Origin: an uncultured bacterium
GTDB taxonomy: Bacteria; Bacillota; Clostridia; Lachnospirales; Lachnospiraceae
Reading direction: 5' to 3'
Length of the DNA stretch: 32,124 nt
Assembly (NCBI GenBank): GCA_905215775.1
Contig: CAJMRM010000037.1
Location: 1 to 32,124, forward strand
Each line of letters opens with the position of its first letter. Position 1 is the first letter of the stretch. Shown here one piece after another: positions 6,243 to 13,674 of this stretch. Under the pieces are notes generated by a model. It made no database searches and had not been told where the DNA came from. It worked only from the letters and a program-made list of their open reading frames with translations. The position numbers were made by a program, and so were the translations under genes.

Positions 6243-8528
6243 TTACTGGATCCATGCGCCGTTTCCGTCTACGGTGTAGCCGTCGGGAGTGGTGGTGCCG
6301 GATAACATGGTGCCGCGGAATCCGTCGCTCTTCTCATTGAAGTAGTACCAGCGTCCGCCGATCTGCTGCCATCCGGTAACCATGGCGCCCTCTGTTCCGG
6401 CTCCGGCAGGAGTCAGATAATACCAGTTGTTTAAGTTGTCCTTAAACCATCCGGTGGCCATATCGCCGTTGCTGCCGAAGTAGTACCAGTTCTGGCCGAT
6501 ATAGAGCCAGCAGCTCTGGGCCAGGATCCCGTTCTTAAAGGTAAAGCGCCAGATATTTTCGTCCCTGGACCATTTTCCGCCCTCCGGGGACTGGTTCATC
6601 AGATCCACACGGACGCTTCTGCTGGAGCCGCCGCCGGAGCTGCCGGAGGAGCCGGAGCCGCTGTTTTCCCTGCGAAGCTTCACGGTGAATTTTCCAGGCG
6701 CATTGGTGTAGACCACGATGCAGCCGGTATCCTCGTCATACCAGATGGTATCGCTTTCGTTCGCCACATCCTCGAAGCCGTCGGGCATGGAAATATAGAA
6801 TTTCAGCGGAGTCCGCAGGGAAGTGACCTTTGTTTCCGCTCCCTCTGCGGACCGGGCGCTTCCTTCTGCGGTCTTATAAAGCTCCAGGCCGAAGGAATAC
6901 GTCCGGCTGGCATTGCTGGGCGTGGAGATATTGGAAAGCTCTGCACGAAGTCCCGTGATGGTGCCGTGTTCCGGGGCAAAGGCCAGGGGATAGTAATCCA
7001 TTCCCTCCAGCGGCTCTGCACACTGGACATCAATGGCTGCCCCTACGCCCAGGGAGTCAAACAGGAAGGAGAGCTTCTTCACCGTGGGCTCTGCGGATTT
7101 TCCGGCCATGGCTTTCTGGACGTCGTTCTTATCCAGGGCCTCTGCCAGCTTCCAGAGGGCGCCTTCTGCGGCGTCCCGTTCCTCCTGGGTCATACCAGCC
7201 AGGTCATCGGGAAGGGCGTCGGCCAGGGCCTGGAACTCCTTTGCGTTGGACGGGGTGGCGACAGCGTTCAGATCTGTGCCTTCCTCGGCCAGCACGAAGG
7301 TGCTGAAGTGGGTCACGGTAAAGGATGCCGTGCGGCTCTCCCGGTCGATCTCCAGGGGCCAGATATCTTCACACGTTCCGTCATTGGAATAGTGGAGCAC
7401 ATGGAAGAATTCTGGATTGACATTCTCCGGGATCGGAACGGTGATGCGTACCGGAACCTTAAGCTTTGAAACGGCTCCGCTGAGGCTGAAATCCACCTGG
7501 ATGGTGTTTTTGTACCTCATGGCATCCACAACTGCGTCCTTATGGGGCTTTCCGATATTGAAGGAAACGGTGGAGCCGGCTGCCGCAGCGTTTAAGGCAG
7601 CGCCGATCACCTTTACCTGGTCGGGGTCGATGCCCACCTCATCGGAGGTGACATTCTGTTCCAGGGTCACATTCTGATCCTTTATGTACTGCTGTTCCAG
7701 GGCCTCGACCTTGGCCAGAACGTCCGGATCCGACTGCATGGCCACCTGGACGTCCTTGATATTTTCGTTTAAAGCATCCGGTACCTTGTCCATGGGAATT
7801 TCGCCGGAAGTGATCTTATCAAGAGTACCCGAAACCTTGTCGGAAGCGTCGCCTGGCTTGTAGATATCGTCTGCGTAAGCCATTGCGCCATGGAAGACCT
7901 TGGACGGCGTATTGCTGATGGCACGGATGGAGAAGGAATATTCTTTTGTGCCTTCTTTGGTCATATCGTCAGCCAGATCCCATTCGGTGCGGGATACGCT
8001 GTTATGGCGGATCACCATTTTTCCGTCGGCCAGGAGGCTGACTTCGTAGCCCCGTAGATAGTTTTCATATTCTGCCGGAATTTCCGGAGCGTCCCAGTGG
8101 GCTACGGTGCCGTCCCAGCGGAGATTGGCCGGCGTTCCAAATGATACGGAGGCCTTTTCAAATTTCCAGGGGGTGGAAAGCGCGGACCAGTCGCTGTCCA
8201 AAGTATCAATATCATCCCCGAGAGCCATGACCTTGAAGGTATAGATTCCGGAGTCCTTCAGCTGGTTGATAAATCCTCCGGAAGTCAGCCATTCACGGGT
8301 ATCCGTGGAGGAAAATGTGTGGCGGGAATCCCACATGGATTTTCCATCCCGGAACGTCTCCACCTGGTATTTATTGCTGGCGTTCTCCACCCGTGTCCAC
8401 TCGGGAAGGGCCTCTCGTTCAGAATTCCACCGTACGACCGGTGTGTCCAGCTTCACTGCCGCCAGCGATGAAAACGCCATACTCATCGCCAGCACTGCCG
8501 CCAGCGGGGCGGCAAATCGCTTTTTCAT
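6243..8528 (-). CDS. Secreted cell-wall-binding repeat protein
   Basis: A 761-residue exported surface protein. It begins with a signal peptide (MKKRFAAPLAAVLAMSMAFSSLA). The N-terminal part has two segments rich in aromatic residues and W-D motifs that may be fibronectin-III-like folds (inference). A middle region of alternating helices and beta stretches follows, then a Gly/Ser linker (GSGSSGSSGGGSS) and C-terminal choline-binding/glucan-binding-type repeats (WLYIGQNWYYFGSNGDMATG, NNWYYLTPAG, GRWYYFNEKSDG). No catalytic domain was recognised, so its role is probably adhesion or wall binding. The start at 8528 has AAGGAGG 9 bases upstream; a longer in-frame start at 8600 would run through the promoter. 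The gene has its own promoter and terminator. Confidence 0.82.
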   Translation of the reverse strand: MKKRFAAPLAAVLAMSMAFSSLAAVKLDTPVVRWNSEREALPEWTRVENASNKYQVETFRDGKSMWDSRHTFSSTDTREWLTSGGFINQLKDSGIYTFKVMALGDDIDTLDSDWSALSTPWKFEKASVSFGTPANLRWDGTVAHWDAPEIPAEYENYLRGYEVSLLADGKMVIRHNSVSRTEWDLADDMTKEGTKEYSFSIRAISNTPSKVFHGAMAYADDIYKPGDASDKVSGTLDKITSGEIPMDKVPDALNENIKDVQVAMQSDPDVLAKVEALEQQYIKDQNVTLEQNVTSDEVGIDPDQVKVIGAALNAAAAGSTVSFNIGKPHKDAVVDAMRYKNTIQVDFSLSGAVSKLKVPVRITVPIPENVNPEFFHVLHYSNDGTCEDIWPLEIDRESRTASFTVTHFSTFVLAEEGTDLNAVATPSNAKEFQALADALPDDLAGMTQEERDAAEGALWKLAEALDKNDVQKAMAGKSAEPTVKKLSFLFDSLGVGAAIDVQCAEPLEGMDYYPLAFAPEHGTITGLRAELSNISTPSNASRTYSFGLELYKTAEGSARSAEGAETKVTSLRTPLKFYISMPDGFEDVANESDTIWYDEDTGCIVVYTNAPGKFTVKLRRENSGSGSSGSSGGGSSRSVRVDLMNQSPEGGKWSRDENIWRFTFKNGILAQSCWLYIGQNWYYFGSNGDMATGWFKDNLNNWYYLTPAGAGTEGAMVTGWQQIGGRWYYFNEKSDGFRGTMLSGTTTPDGYTVDGNGAWIQ

Positions 8529-8563
8529 ACGTTTGTACCTCCTTATAAATATTCCTGGGGGGA

Positions 8564-8573
8564 GGGTATACCC
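8564..8573. promoter_or_regulatory. Palindrome near the transcription start of the cell-wall protein gene
   Basis: GGGTATACCC is a perfect 10-base palindrome placed just downstream of the start expected from the minus-strand promoter at 8612-8584. The position suits a repressor operator or a short 5' UTR stem. Confidence 0.35.
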
Positions 8574-8583
8574 CCATAGAAAA

Positions 8584-8612
8584 ATTATATAGTTTTTCAT
8601 TAGGAAAGTTAA
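8584..8612 (-). promoter_or_regulatory. Promoter of the cell-wall-binding protein gene
   Basis: On the minus strand TTAACT (8612-8607), 17 bases, then a perfect TATAAT (8589-8584). It lies 56 bases upstream of the chosen start codon. Confidence 0.65.
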
Positions 8613-8637
8613 TAAAACAGAGATAGAAACGCAGAAT

Positions 8638-8663
8638 CCTGTATGTTATAATCAGGATACAGG
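8638..8663 (+). promoter_or_regulatory. Promoter with inverted repeat flanking the -10 box
   Basis: TATAAT at 8647-8652 is preceded, 17 bases upstream, by TAGAAA (8624-8629, 4/6). The -10 box is bracketed by CCTGTAT (8638-8644) and ATACAGG (8657-8663), a perfect 7-bp inverted repeat. This is where an operator would block transcription of the small membrane protein gene. Confidence 0.5.
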
Positions 8664-8688
8664 ACATATCCGCAAGAGGAGGAATACA

Positions 8689-8889
8689 ATGAAGGTGATC
8701 GACGTTTTATTCCGTATTTCAAAATTTTTCTGGGTCCCGTTCGTATGGGTGGCGGTGATCAGCGTCTTCCTGTTCTGCGTGGGACGGCAGAGGCTGATCT
8801 TCTGGGCGCTGGATCTGGGACTTATTCTGACGTCAGTTCTTGGGATCGTGTATTTAGTAGGGGAGTTTACCCGGAATCAGGATCAATGA
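8689..8889 (+). CDS. Small two-helix membrane protein, function unknown
   Basis: A 66-residue protein with two hydrophobic segments: about 13-30 (FFWVPFVWVAVISVFLFCV) and about 37-58 (LIFWALDLGLILTSVLGIVYL). A short Arg-rich turn (GRQR) separates them, and the tail (TRNQDQ) is polar. AGGAGG at 8677-8682 is well spaced from ATG 8689, and a TATAAT promoter lies just upstream. It is therefore probably a real gene despite its size. I do not recognise a family. It stands alone between two minus-strand genes; nothing links it to either neighbour beyond position. Confidence 0.7.
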   Translation: MKVIDVLFRISKFFWVPFVWVAVISVFLFCVGRQRLIFWALDLGLILTSVLGIVYLVGEFTRNQDQ

Positions 8890-8900
8890 TGGAACATCAT

Positions 8901-8934
8901 AAAAAGGCCGCCCGGGCATGATGCCTGGACGGCC
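8901..8934 (-). terminator. Terminator of the EIIC-like gene
   Basis: On the minus strand GGCCG (8934-8930) pairs with CGGCC (8910-8906). The stem continues inward through GGCAT/ATGCC with few mismatches, and TTTTT (8905-8901) follows. Confidence 0.85.
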
Positions 8935-8954
8935 GAAGTATTTTATGGAAGAAT

Positions 8955-9995
8955 TTACAGATCCAGCTTCAGATCTCCTTCGCGGATCCATCCGGCTTTT
9001 CTGGAGAGCTCTCCGAAGATCCAGGTGAGGACTGCGGGAAGGATGAAACAGATCATGAGGATCCCGGCCCACATCCTGGGGCCTCCGTCGGACATGGCGG
9101 TGTAGATGCCAATGGGGCCCACAAGGCCGCAGGTACCCATGCCCGCGCCCGCCGAAATGTTTTCCAGCTGAAAGACCATGGTGGCCAGGGGGCCGGTGAC
9201 CATGGACGCCAGGGTGGGGGCGATCCAGATCCTGGGGTTTTTCACGATGTTTCCCATCTGGAGCATGGAGGTTCCAAGACCCTGGGCCAAAAGGCCGCCC
9301 CAGCCGTTTTCCTTAAAGCTCATGACGGCAAAGCCCACCATCTGGGCGCAGCAGCCGGCGGTGGCCGCTCCTCCGGCCAGGCCGTCCAGGGACAGCATGA
9401 TGCAGATGGCCGCGCTGCTGATGGGGAGAGTCAGGGCGATGCCGATGAGAGCTGATACCAGGATCCCCATGAAAAAGGGCTGCATTTCCGTGGCATTCTT
9501 GACCATCTCTCCGAAGAGGGTCATGAACCGGGATACGCCTGGGCCAACGAACTGGGCCATAAAGACGCCGGAGATGATGGTGACTCCGGGAGTGACCAGG
9601 ATGTCTATCCGGGTTTCCTTGGACACCAGCTTTCCCAGCTCCGCAGCCACAATGGTGGCCACCAGAGCGCCCACAGGCCCGCCCAGGTCATTGCCCGCGA
9701 TCCCCACGGTGGCGGCGGAAAAAAGTACCAGCTGCGGCGCTTTTAAGGCATAAGCAATGGATACGCCCAGGGCGGCTCCGGTGGCTCCCTTGGCGTAGGA
9801 AGCGATGGTATTGAAAACCTCCACGCCTGTTTTTTCGCCGATGGTGGAAAAGATGGTTCCGATCAGGAGGGAGGCGAAAAGACCGAAGGCCATGGCCCCC
9901 AGGGCGTCGATGAGGTAGGTCTGTACAGTGAAATTGATCTGCTTTCTTTTTAGGAATTCCTTCCAGGATTCCCGGTGCTTTGGTGCTGCTTCCAT
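8955..9995 (-). CDS. Stand-alone PTS EIIC-like membrane protein (PTS_EIIC_2 type)
   Basis: A 346-residue polytopic membrane protein resembling the PTS_EIIC_2 family, which occurs without attached EIIA/EIIB domains. Glycine-rich hydrophobic segments repeat through it (GATGAALGVSIAYALKAP, GNDLGGPVGALVATIVAAELGKLV, SSAAICIMLSLDGLAGGAATAG, GMGTCGLVGPIGIYTAMSDGG). No phosphorylatable EIIB Cys or EIIA His domain is adjacent, so sugar phosphorylation by this protein alone is not supported; substrate and role are unknown. AAGGAG (10011-10006) precedes ATG 9995 by 10 bases. A promoter (10092-10064) and two palindromes in the 5' leader suggest regulation, perhaps by carbon source. Confidence 0.78.
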   Translation of the reverse strand: MEAAPKHRESWKEFLKRKQINFTVQTYLIDALGAMAFGLFASLLIGTIFSTIGEKTGVEVFNTIASYAKGATGAALGVSIAYALKAPQLVLFSAATVGIAGNDLGGPVGALVATIVAAELGKLVSKETRIDILVTPGVTIISGVFMAQFVGPGVSRFMTLFGEMVKNATEMQPFFMGILVSALIGIALTLPISSAAICIMLSLDGLAGGAATAGCCAQMVGFAVMSFKENGWGGLLAQGLGTSMLQMGNIVKNPRIWIAPTLASMVTGPLATMVFQLENISAGAGMGTCGLVGPIGIYTAMSDGGPRMWAGILMICFILPAVLTWIFGELSRKAGWIREGDLKLDL

Positions 9996-10013
9996 GATTC
10001 AGTGACTCCTTTT

Positions 10014-10027
10014 GCAAACGTTTTTGC
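10014..10027. promoter_or_regulatory. LacI/CcpA-like operator in the EIIC leader
   Basis: GCAAACGTTTTTGC has inverted arms GCAAA/TTTGC around a central CG, the general form of LacI-family and CcpA (cre) sites. It lies just upstream of the EIIC ribosome binding site, in the transcribed leader, consistent with a roadblock or catabolite control. The exact regulator is inferred. Confidence 0.45.
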
Positions 10028-10030
10028 GGA

Positions 10031-10046
10031 TGTTAAGAAATTAACA
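10031..10046. promoter_or_regulatory. Perfect inverted repeat downstream of the EIIC promoter
   Basis: TGTTAA (10031-10036) and TTAACA (10041-10046) form a perfect 6-bp inverted repeat with a 4-base spacer. It lies about 11 bases after the expected minus-strand start point, so it is operator-like. Confidence 0.45.
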
Positions 10047-10063
10047 AAACCGCTGGTCAACGT

Positions 10064-10092
10064 ATTCTGCCATAGAAACCAAAAAAATGCAA
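10064..10092 (-). promoter_or_regulatory. Predicted promoter of the EIIC-like gene
   Basis: On the minus strand TTGCAT (10092-10087), a 17-base spacer, then CAGAAT (10069-10064). Each hexamer matches consensus at 4 positions or more. It gives a leader of about 60 bases. Confidence 0.45.
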
Positions 10093-10176
10093 GGAAATTG
10101 CGAAAAAATGATAATATTTTAACAAATTAGCCAGGATATCCGATTTGGCCTGGGGCGGGGGCTGTATAAGATTTTC

Positions 10177-10205
10177 TTGCCTGGTTTTCCTTCTTATGAT
10201 ATACT
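10177..10205 (+). promoter_or_regulatory. Promoter of the HAD-znuACB operon
   Basis: TTGCCT (10177-10182), 17-base spacer, TATACT (10200-10205), 25 bases before the HAD phosphatase start. No clear Zur box overlaps it. Confidence 0.65.
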
Positions 10206-10230
10206 AAGGCCCTGTAAGGAGATGAGCATC

Positions 10231-10920
10231 ATGAAAAACTATATGGATTATGGCGCTATGATCTTTGATCTGGACGGAACCCTGGTGAATTCCATCCATG
10301 CGCTGACCTACTGCACCAACAAGGCCTTAGAACGGTTCGGACTGGGGCCGCTGTCGGAGGAGCAGATGATGACCATTGTGGGAGACGGCTATAAAATGCA
10401 GATGAAACGGTCGCTGGCGGCCTGCGGGGACGCGGATCCGGCCCATTATGAGGCGATCCTCCCGGTTTATATGGAAATCTTCGGGGAAAACTGTAATTAT
10501 CAGATGCATGCCTATGAGGGGATCCGGGAGCTCCTGGCCTTTGCCAGAGAAAAAGGGATGAAGCTGGCAGTGGTCTCCAACAAGCCCCACGCCCAGGCCG
10601 TGAAGACGGTGCAGTATGTGTTTGGAACGGATGCCTTTGACACGGTGGTCGGAGAGCGGGAGGGGATCCCGAAAAAGCCGGATCCCAGAGGCGCTCTGGA
10701 GGCGGCAAAGGAGATGGGAGCTGCTCCGGAGCACTGTCTGTATTTCGGAGATACCAACACCGATATGGAAACAGGAAGAAATGCGGGGATGGATACAGTG
10801 GGAGTCCTGTGGGGATTCCGGAGCCGGAAGGAGCTGGAGGCCTTTGGCCCGGCATACCTGATCGAAAGTCCCTGGGATATGATCCGGATCCTGTCCGGGA
10901 AAGATGAGGAGAATCATTGA
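10231..10920 (+). CDS. HAD-family phosphatase (phosphoglycolate phosphatase-like)
   Basis: Cytoplasmic Mg2+-dependent phosphohydrolase of the HAD superfamily, Gph/PGP-like subfamily with an alpha-helical cap, 229 residues. Motif I is FDLDGTLVNS (nucleophile Asp13, Asp15). Motif II is VVSNKPH. The motif III Lys lies in the KKPDP segment, and motif IV is YFGDTNTDME. AAGGAG at 10216-10221 lies 9 bases before ATG 10231; an in-frame ATG at 10222 abuts the ribosome binding site and is less likely. Its stop overlaps the TTG start of znuA by 4 bases, so it is the first gene of the zinc-uptake transcript. The substrate is unknown; the link to zinc is positional. Confidence 0.9.
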   Translation: MKNYMDYGAMIFDLDGTLVNSIHALTYCTNKALERFGLGPLSEEQMMTIVGDGYKMQMKRSLAACGDADPAHYEAILPVYMEIFGENCNYQMHAYEGIRELLAFAREKGMKLAVVSNKPHAQAVKTVQYVFGTDAFDTVVGEREGIPKKPDPRGALEAAKEMGAAPEHCLYFGDTNTDMETGRNAGMDTVGVLWGFRSRKELEAFGPAYLIESPWDMIRILSGKDEENH

Positions 10921-12047
10921 GGAAATCTTTAAAAACAAGGAAAATAAGAGGGGGAACATGGCTGGCGCTGGCAGTAATGTTCCTTTTCTGTCTCCTTTCC
11001 GGCTGCGGAAGGGCAGAAAACGGAGGGGGGCCGGGAGGCGGGGAGGACGGCCGGAAATTAAAGGTGGCCGCCACCCTGTTTCCCTATTATGATTTTGTGC
11101 GCCAGGTGGCCGGGGACCAGGTGGAGCTGTCTCTTGTGATCCCGGCGGGCATGGACAGCCATTCCTTTGAACCTACACCGAAGGATATCCGCATCATGCA
11201 GGAGGCAGATGTGATCATCGCCAACGGCGGCGCCATGGAGCACTGGGTGGACCAGGTGGTGGATTCCTTTGAGCGGGAGGACCAGACGGTGGTCGTTATG
11301 ATGGACCATGTGGACGCGGTGGAGGAAGAGATCGTGGAGGGAATGGAGCATTCCGATGAGGGCCATGGCCATGTACACGTCCATGAGGCGGAAGAGGAAG
11401 AAGCTTTGGAGCCGCCCGCGGAAGCCGGGGCTGGAAAAACGGATGCCCTTCCGGGGGCCGCAGAAGAGGCGGCGGAAAACGGCCATCGGGAGGAGGACGA
11501 GAGCCGGTATGAGATCGAGTACGACGAGCATATCTGGACCTCCCCGGTCAACGCCATGAGGATGGTGGAGGTGATCGCCGGGACACTTACGGAGAGGGAT
11601 CCGGAGAACGGGGCCGTGTACCGGGCCGGGGCGGACGCGTATCTGGAGGAGCTGGAAGCGCTGGACCGGGAGTTCCGGGAGGTGAGAGCGGGCGCGGTCC
11701 ATGACATGATTGTCATGGGCGATAAATTTCCGCTGCGGTATTTTGCCGATACCTACGGACTCCGCTACCGGGCCGCCTTCTCCGGCTGCTCCTCAGATAC
11801 GGAGCCCAGCGCCAGGACCATTGCCTATCTGATCGACAAGGTAAAAAAAGAGGAGCTTCCTGTGGTCTATTATCTGGAGCTTTCCAGCCACCGGGTGGCG
11901 GAGATCATCGGAGAAGAGACAGGAGCCGTTCCCCTTTTGTTCCATTCCTGCCATAATGTGACCCGGCGGCAGTTTGAGGAGGGGGTCACATACCTGGAGC
12001 TGATGGAACAGAATGTGAAGAATCTGCGGGAGGGACTGTGCAAATGA
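10917..12047 (+). CDS. znuA: Zinc ABC transporter substrate-binding lipoprotein (ZnuA-like)
   Basis: Extracellular metal-binding lipoprotein feeding the ZnuCB transporter, 376 residues. The signal peptide ends in lipobox LLSGC with lipidated Cys30. Metal-site candidates are His82 (SHSFEP) and His205 (DEHIWTSP). The Asp/Glu/His-rich loop at about 131-206 (with GHGHVHVH) is the zinc-capture loop typical of ZnuA. Where the third canonical His is expected (HDxFxYFA), this protein reads MGDKFPLRYFADTYG. An unusual LFHSCHN (341-347) may supply ligands instead. The start is TTG 10917, with AGGAG at 10907-10911 and a 4-base overlap with the HAD gene. The stop overlaps znuC. Confidence 0.9.
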   Translation: MRKSLKTRKIRGGTWLALAVMFLFCLLSGCGRAENGGGPGGGEDGRKLKVAATLFPYYDFVRQVAGDQVELSLVIPAGMDSHSFEPTPKDIRIMQEADVIIANGGAMEHWVDQVVDSFEREDQTVVVMMDHVDAVEEEIVEGMEHSDEGHGHVHVHEAEEEEALEPPAEAGAGKTDALPGAAEEAAENGHREEDESRYEIEYDEHIWTSPVNAMRMVEVIAGTLTERDPENGAVYRAGADAYLEELEALDREFREVRAGAVHDMIVMGDKFPLRYFADTYGLRYRAAFSGCSSDTEPSARTIAYLIDKVKKEELPVVYYLELSSHRVAEIIGEETGAVPLLFHSCHNVTRRQFEEGVTYLELMEQNVKNLREGLCK

Positions 12048-12754
12048 GCCAGCCGTTATTAAAATGTGAGCATGTGGACTTTGGATATGAAAATTATGAT
12101 GTGGTAAAGGATGTGTCCCTGGAGATCTGCGAGGGCGATTATCTCTGCATCGTGGGAGAAAACGGATCGGGAAAGAGTACGCTGATGAAGGGACTTTTGG
12201 GGCTTTTAAAGCCCACAGGGGGAACCCTTATGGTATCCGACGATCTGAAGCGGTCCGGCATCGGATATCTTCCCCAGCAGACGCCGGCCCAGAAGGATTT
12301 TCCGGCCACGGTCCAGGAGGTGGTGATCTCCGGCTGCCTTGGAAAGAGGGGAAACCGCCCGTTTTATTCAAAAAAAGAGAGGGAAACGGCGGCGGTGAAC
12401 ATGGAGCGTCTGGGGATCACGGATCTGAGAAAAAGCTGCTACCGGGATCTTTCCGGCGGCCAGAAGCAGAGGACGCTGATCGCCAGGGCGCTCTGCGCCA
12501 CAGACCGGCTTCTGATCCTGGACGAGCCCATCACCGGGCTGGATCCGTCCACCACCCAGGATTTTTACCGGGTGATCCGCCATTTAAACCGGGAGGAGCA
12601 GGTGGCCGTATTAATGGTGTCCCACGATATCCAGAACATCGTGGCCCAGGCCAATAAGATCCTCCATTTAAAGCAGAGCGTGTTATTTTACGGCTCTGTG
12701 GAAGACTATAAGCAGACGGAATGCGGGAGAGAATTCCTGGGAGGTGGAAAATGA
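12044..12754 (+). CDS. znuC: Zinc ABC transporter ATP-binding protein (ZnuC-like)
   Basis: Cytoplasmic ATPase of the zinc importer, 236 residues. Motifs: Walker A GENGSGKST (38-46), Q-loop YLPQQ (about 75-79), signature LSGGQKQR (136-143), Walker B LLILDEP (156-162), D-loop TGLD and H-loop VSHD. The sequence is typical of the metal-type (Znu/Mnt/Adc) ATPases. ATG 12044 is preferred over the in-frame GTG 12038 because GGGAGGG (12028-12034) is 9 bases from the ATG. The ATGA overlaps with znuA and znuB imply translational coupling across the whole transporter. Confidence 0.93.
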   Translation: MSQPLLKCEHVDFGYENYDVVKDVSLEICEGDYLCIVGENGSGKSTLMKGLLGLLKPTGGTLMVSDDLKRSGIGYLPQQTPAQKDFPATVQEVVISGCLGKRGNRPFYSKKERETAAVNMERLGITDLRKSCYRDLSGGQKQRTLIARALCATDRLLILDEPITGLDPSTTQDFYRVIRHLNREEQVAVLMVSHDIQNIVAQANKILHLKQSVLFYGSVEDYKQTECGREFLGGGK

Positions 12755-13569
12755 TGGAGCTTTTAAAAGAAATGCTTTCGTATCCGTTCATCGTCCGGGC
12801 GCTGACCGGGGGCCTTCTGATCTCTCTGTGCGCCTCCCTTCTGGGGGTGAGCCTGGTACTGAAGCGGTATTCCATGATCGGGGACGGCTTATCCCATGTA
12901 TCCTTCGGAGCGCTGTCTGTGGCCGTGGCCTTTGGCTGGGCGCCTCTGGCGGTATCCATTCCTGTGGTGGCCGCCGCCGCGGTACTGCTCCTCCGGATCA
13001 CCGGAAACGGAAAGATCAAGAGTGATGCGGCCATTGCCATGATCTCCGCCGGCTCCCTGGCTGTTGGGATCATCGTCACGTCCCTGACCACAGGAATGAC
13101 CACAGACGTCAGCAGCTATATGTTCGGCAGCATCCTGGCCATGAGCCGGGAGGACGTGATATTAAGCGCCGTCCTGTCCCTGATCGTTCTGGGGATGTTT
13201 ATTTTATGCTACAATAAGGTGTTTGCCGTGACCTTTGACGAGAGCTTTGCCAGGGCCACCGGCGTCCGGGTATCCGGCTACAATACGGTCCTGGCGGTGC
13301 TGACAGCCGTTACCATTGTCCTGGGCATGCGGATGATGGGAGCCATGCTGATCTCCAGCCTGATCATTTTTCCGGCCCTTACCTCCATGCGCGTGTTTAA
13401 GAGCTTTTCCGGTGTGATCCTTTCATCGGGGACCGTATCCGTGGTCTGCTTTTTCATCGGTCTGGTGCTTTCCTATGTGTACTCCATTCCGGCAGGGGCC
13501 AGCGTGGTGGTGGTCAACATGGGGGCCTTTGGGATTTTTTCTCTGATCCAGGCGGTCCGGAGGCGCTAG
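12751..13569 (+). CDS. znuB: Zinc ABC transporter permease (ZnuB-like)
   Basis: Integral membrane channel of the zinc importer, 272 residues with about eight hydrophobic segments. Family stretches include LLGVSLVLKRYSMIGDGLSHVSFGALS, SDAAIAMISAGSLAVGIIV and MRMMGAMLISSLIIFPALTSM, all characteristic of the ABC-3 metal permease family. ATG 12751 follows GGGAGG (12739-12744) by 6 bases and overlaps the znuC stop. The upstream in-frame start at 12721 lies inside znuC and has no ribosome binding site. It is the last gene of the HAD-znuACB transcript; no terminator was seen before the next promoter. Confidence 0.92.
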   Translation: MMELLKEMLSYPFIVRALTGGLLISLCASLLGVSLVLKRYSMIGDGLSHVSFGALSVAVAFGWAPLAVSIPVVAAAAVLLLRITGNGKIKSDAAIAMISAGSLAVGIIVTSLTTGMTTDVSSYMFGSILAMSREDVILSAVLSLIVLGMFILCYNKVFAVTFDESFARATGVRVSGYNTVLAVLTAVTIVLGMRMMGAMLISSLIIFPALTSMRVFKSFSGVILSSGTVSVVCFFIGLVLSYVYSIPAGASVVVVNMGAFGIFSLIQAVRRR

Positions 13570-13593
13570 GACGGGAAATTTTCAGGGCGGCAG

Positions 13594-13629
13594 TTGACTT
13601 TGGGAAAAAATGTGTTAAAGTTAGTAACA
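13594..13629 (+). promoter_or_regulatory. Promoter and operator-like repeat before the COG0523 gene
   Basis: TTGACT (13594-13599), a 16-base spacer, TAAAGT (13616-13621). The inverted repeat TGTTA (13613-13617) / TAACA (13625-13629) overlaps the -10 box, as a repressor site would. A zinc repressor such as Zur is the natural candidate, but the sequence does not match the Bacillus Zur consensus that I know. Confidence 0.5.
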
Positions 13630-13674
13630 GACAACCGTTATTTCATTGAATTGAATAGAAAGAAGGAATCAAAA

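Noticed and set aside
10100..10135. Zur/Fur-type box upstream of the HAD-znu operon
   Set aside because: Only one half-site (TGATAAT) matches; the other arm does not, and it lies over 60 bases upstream of the -35.
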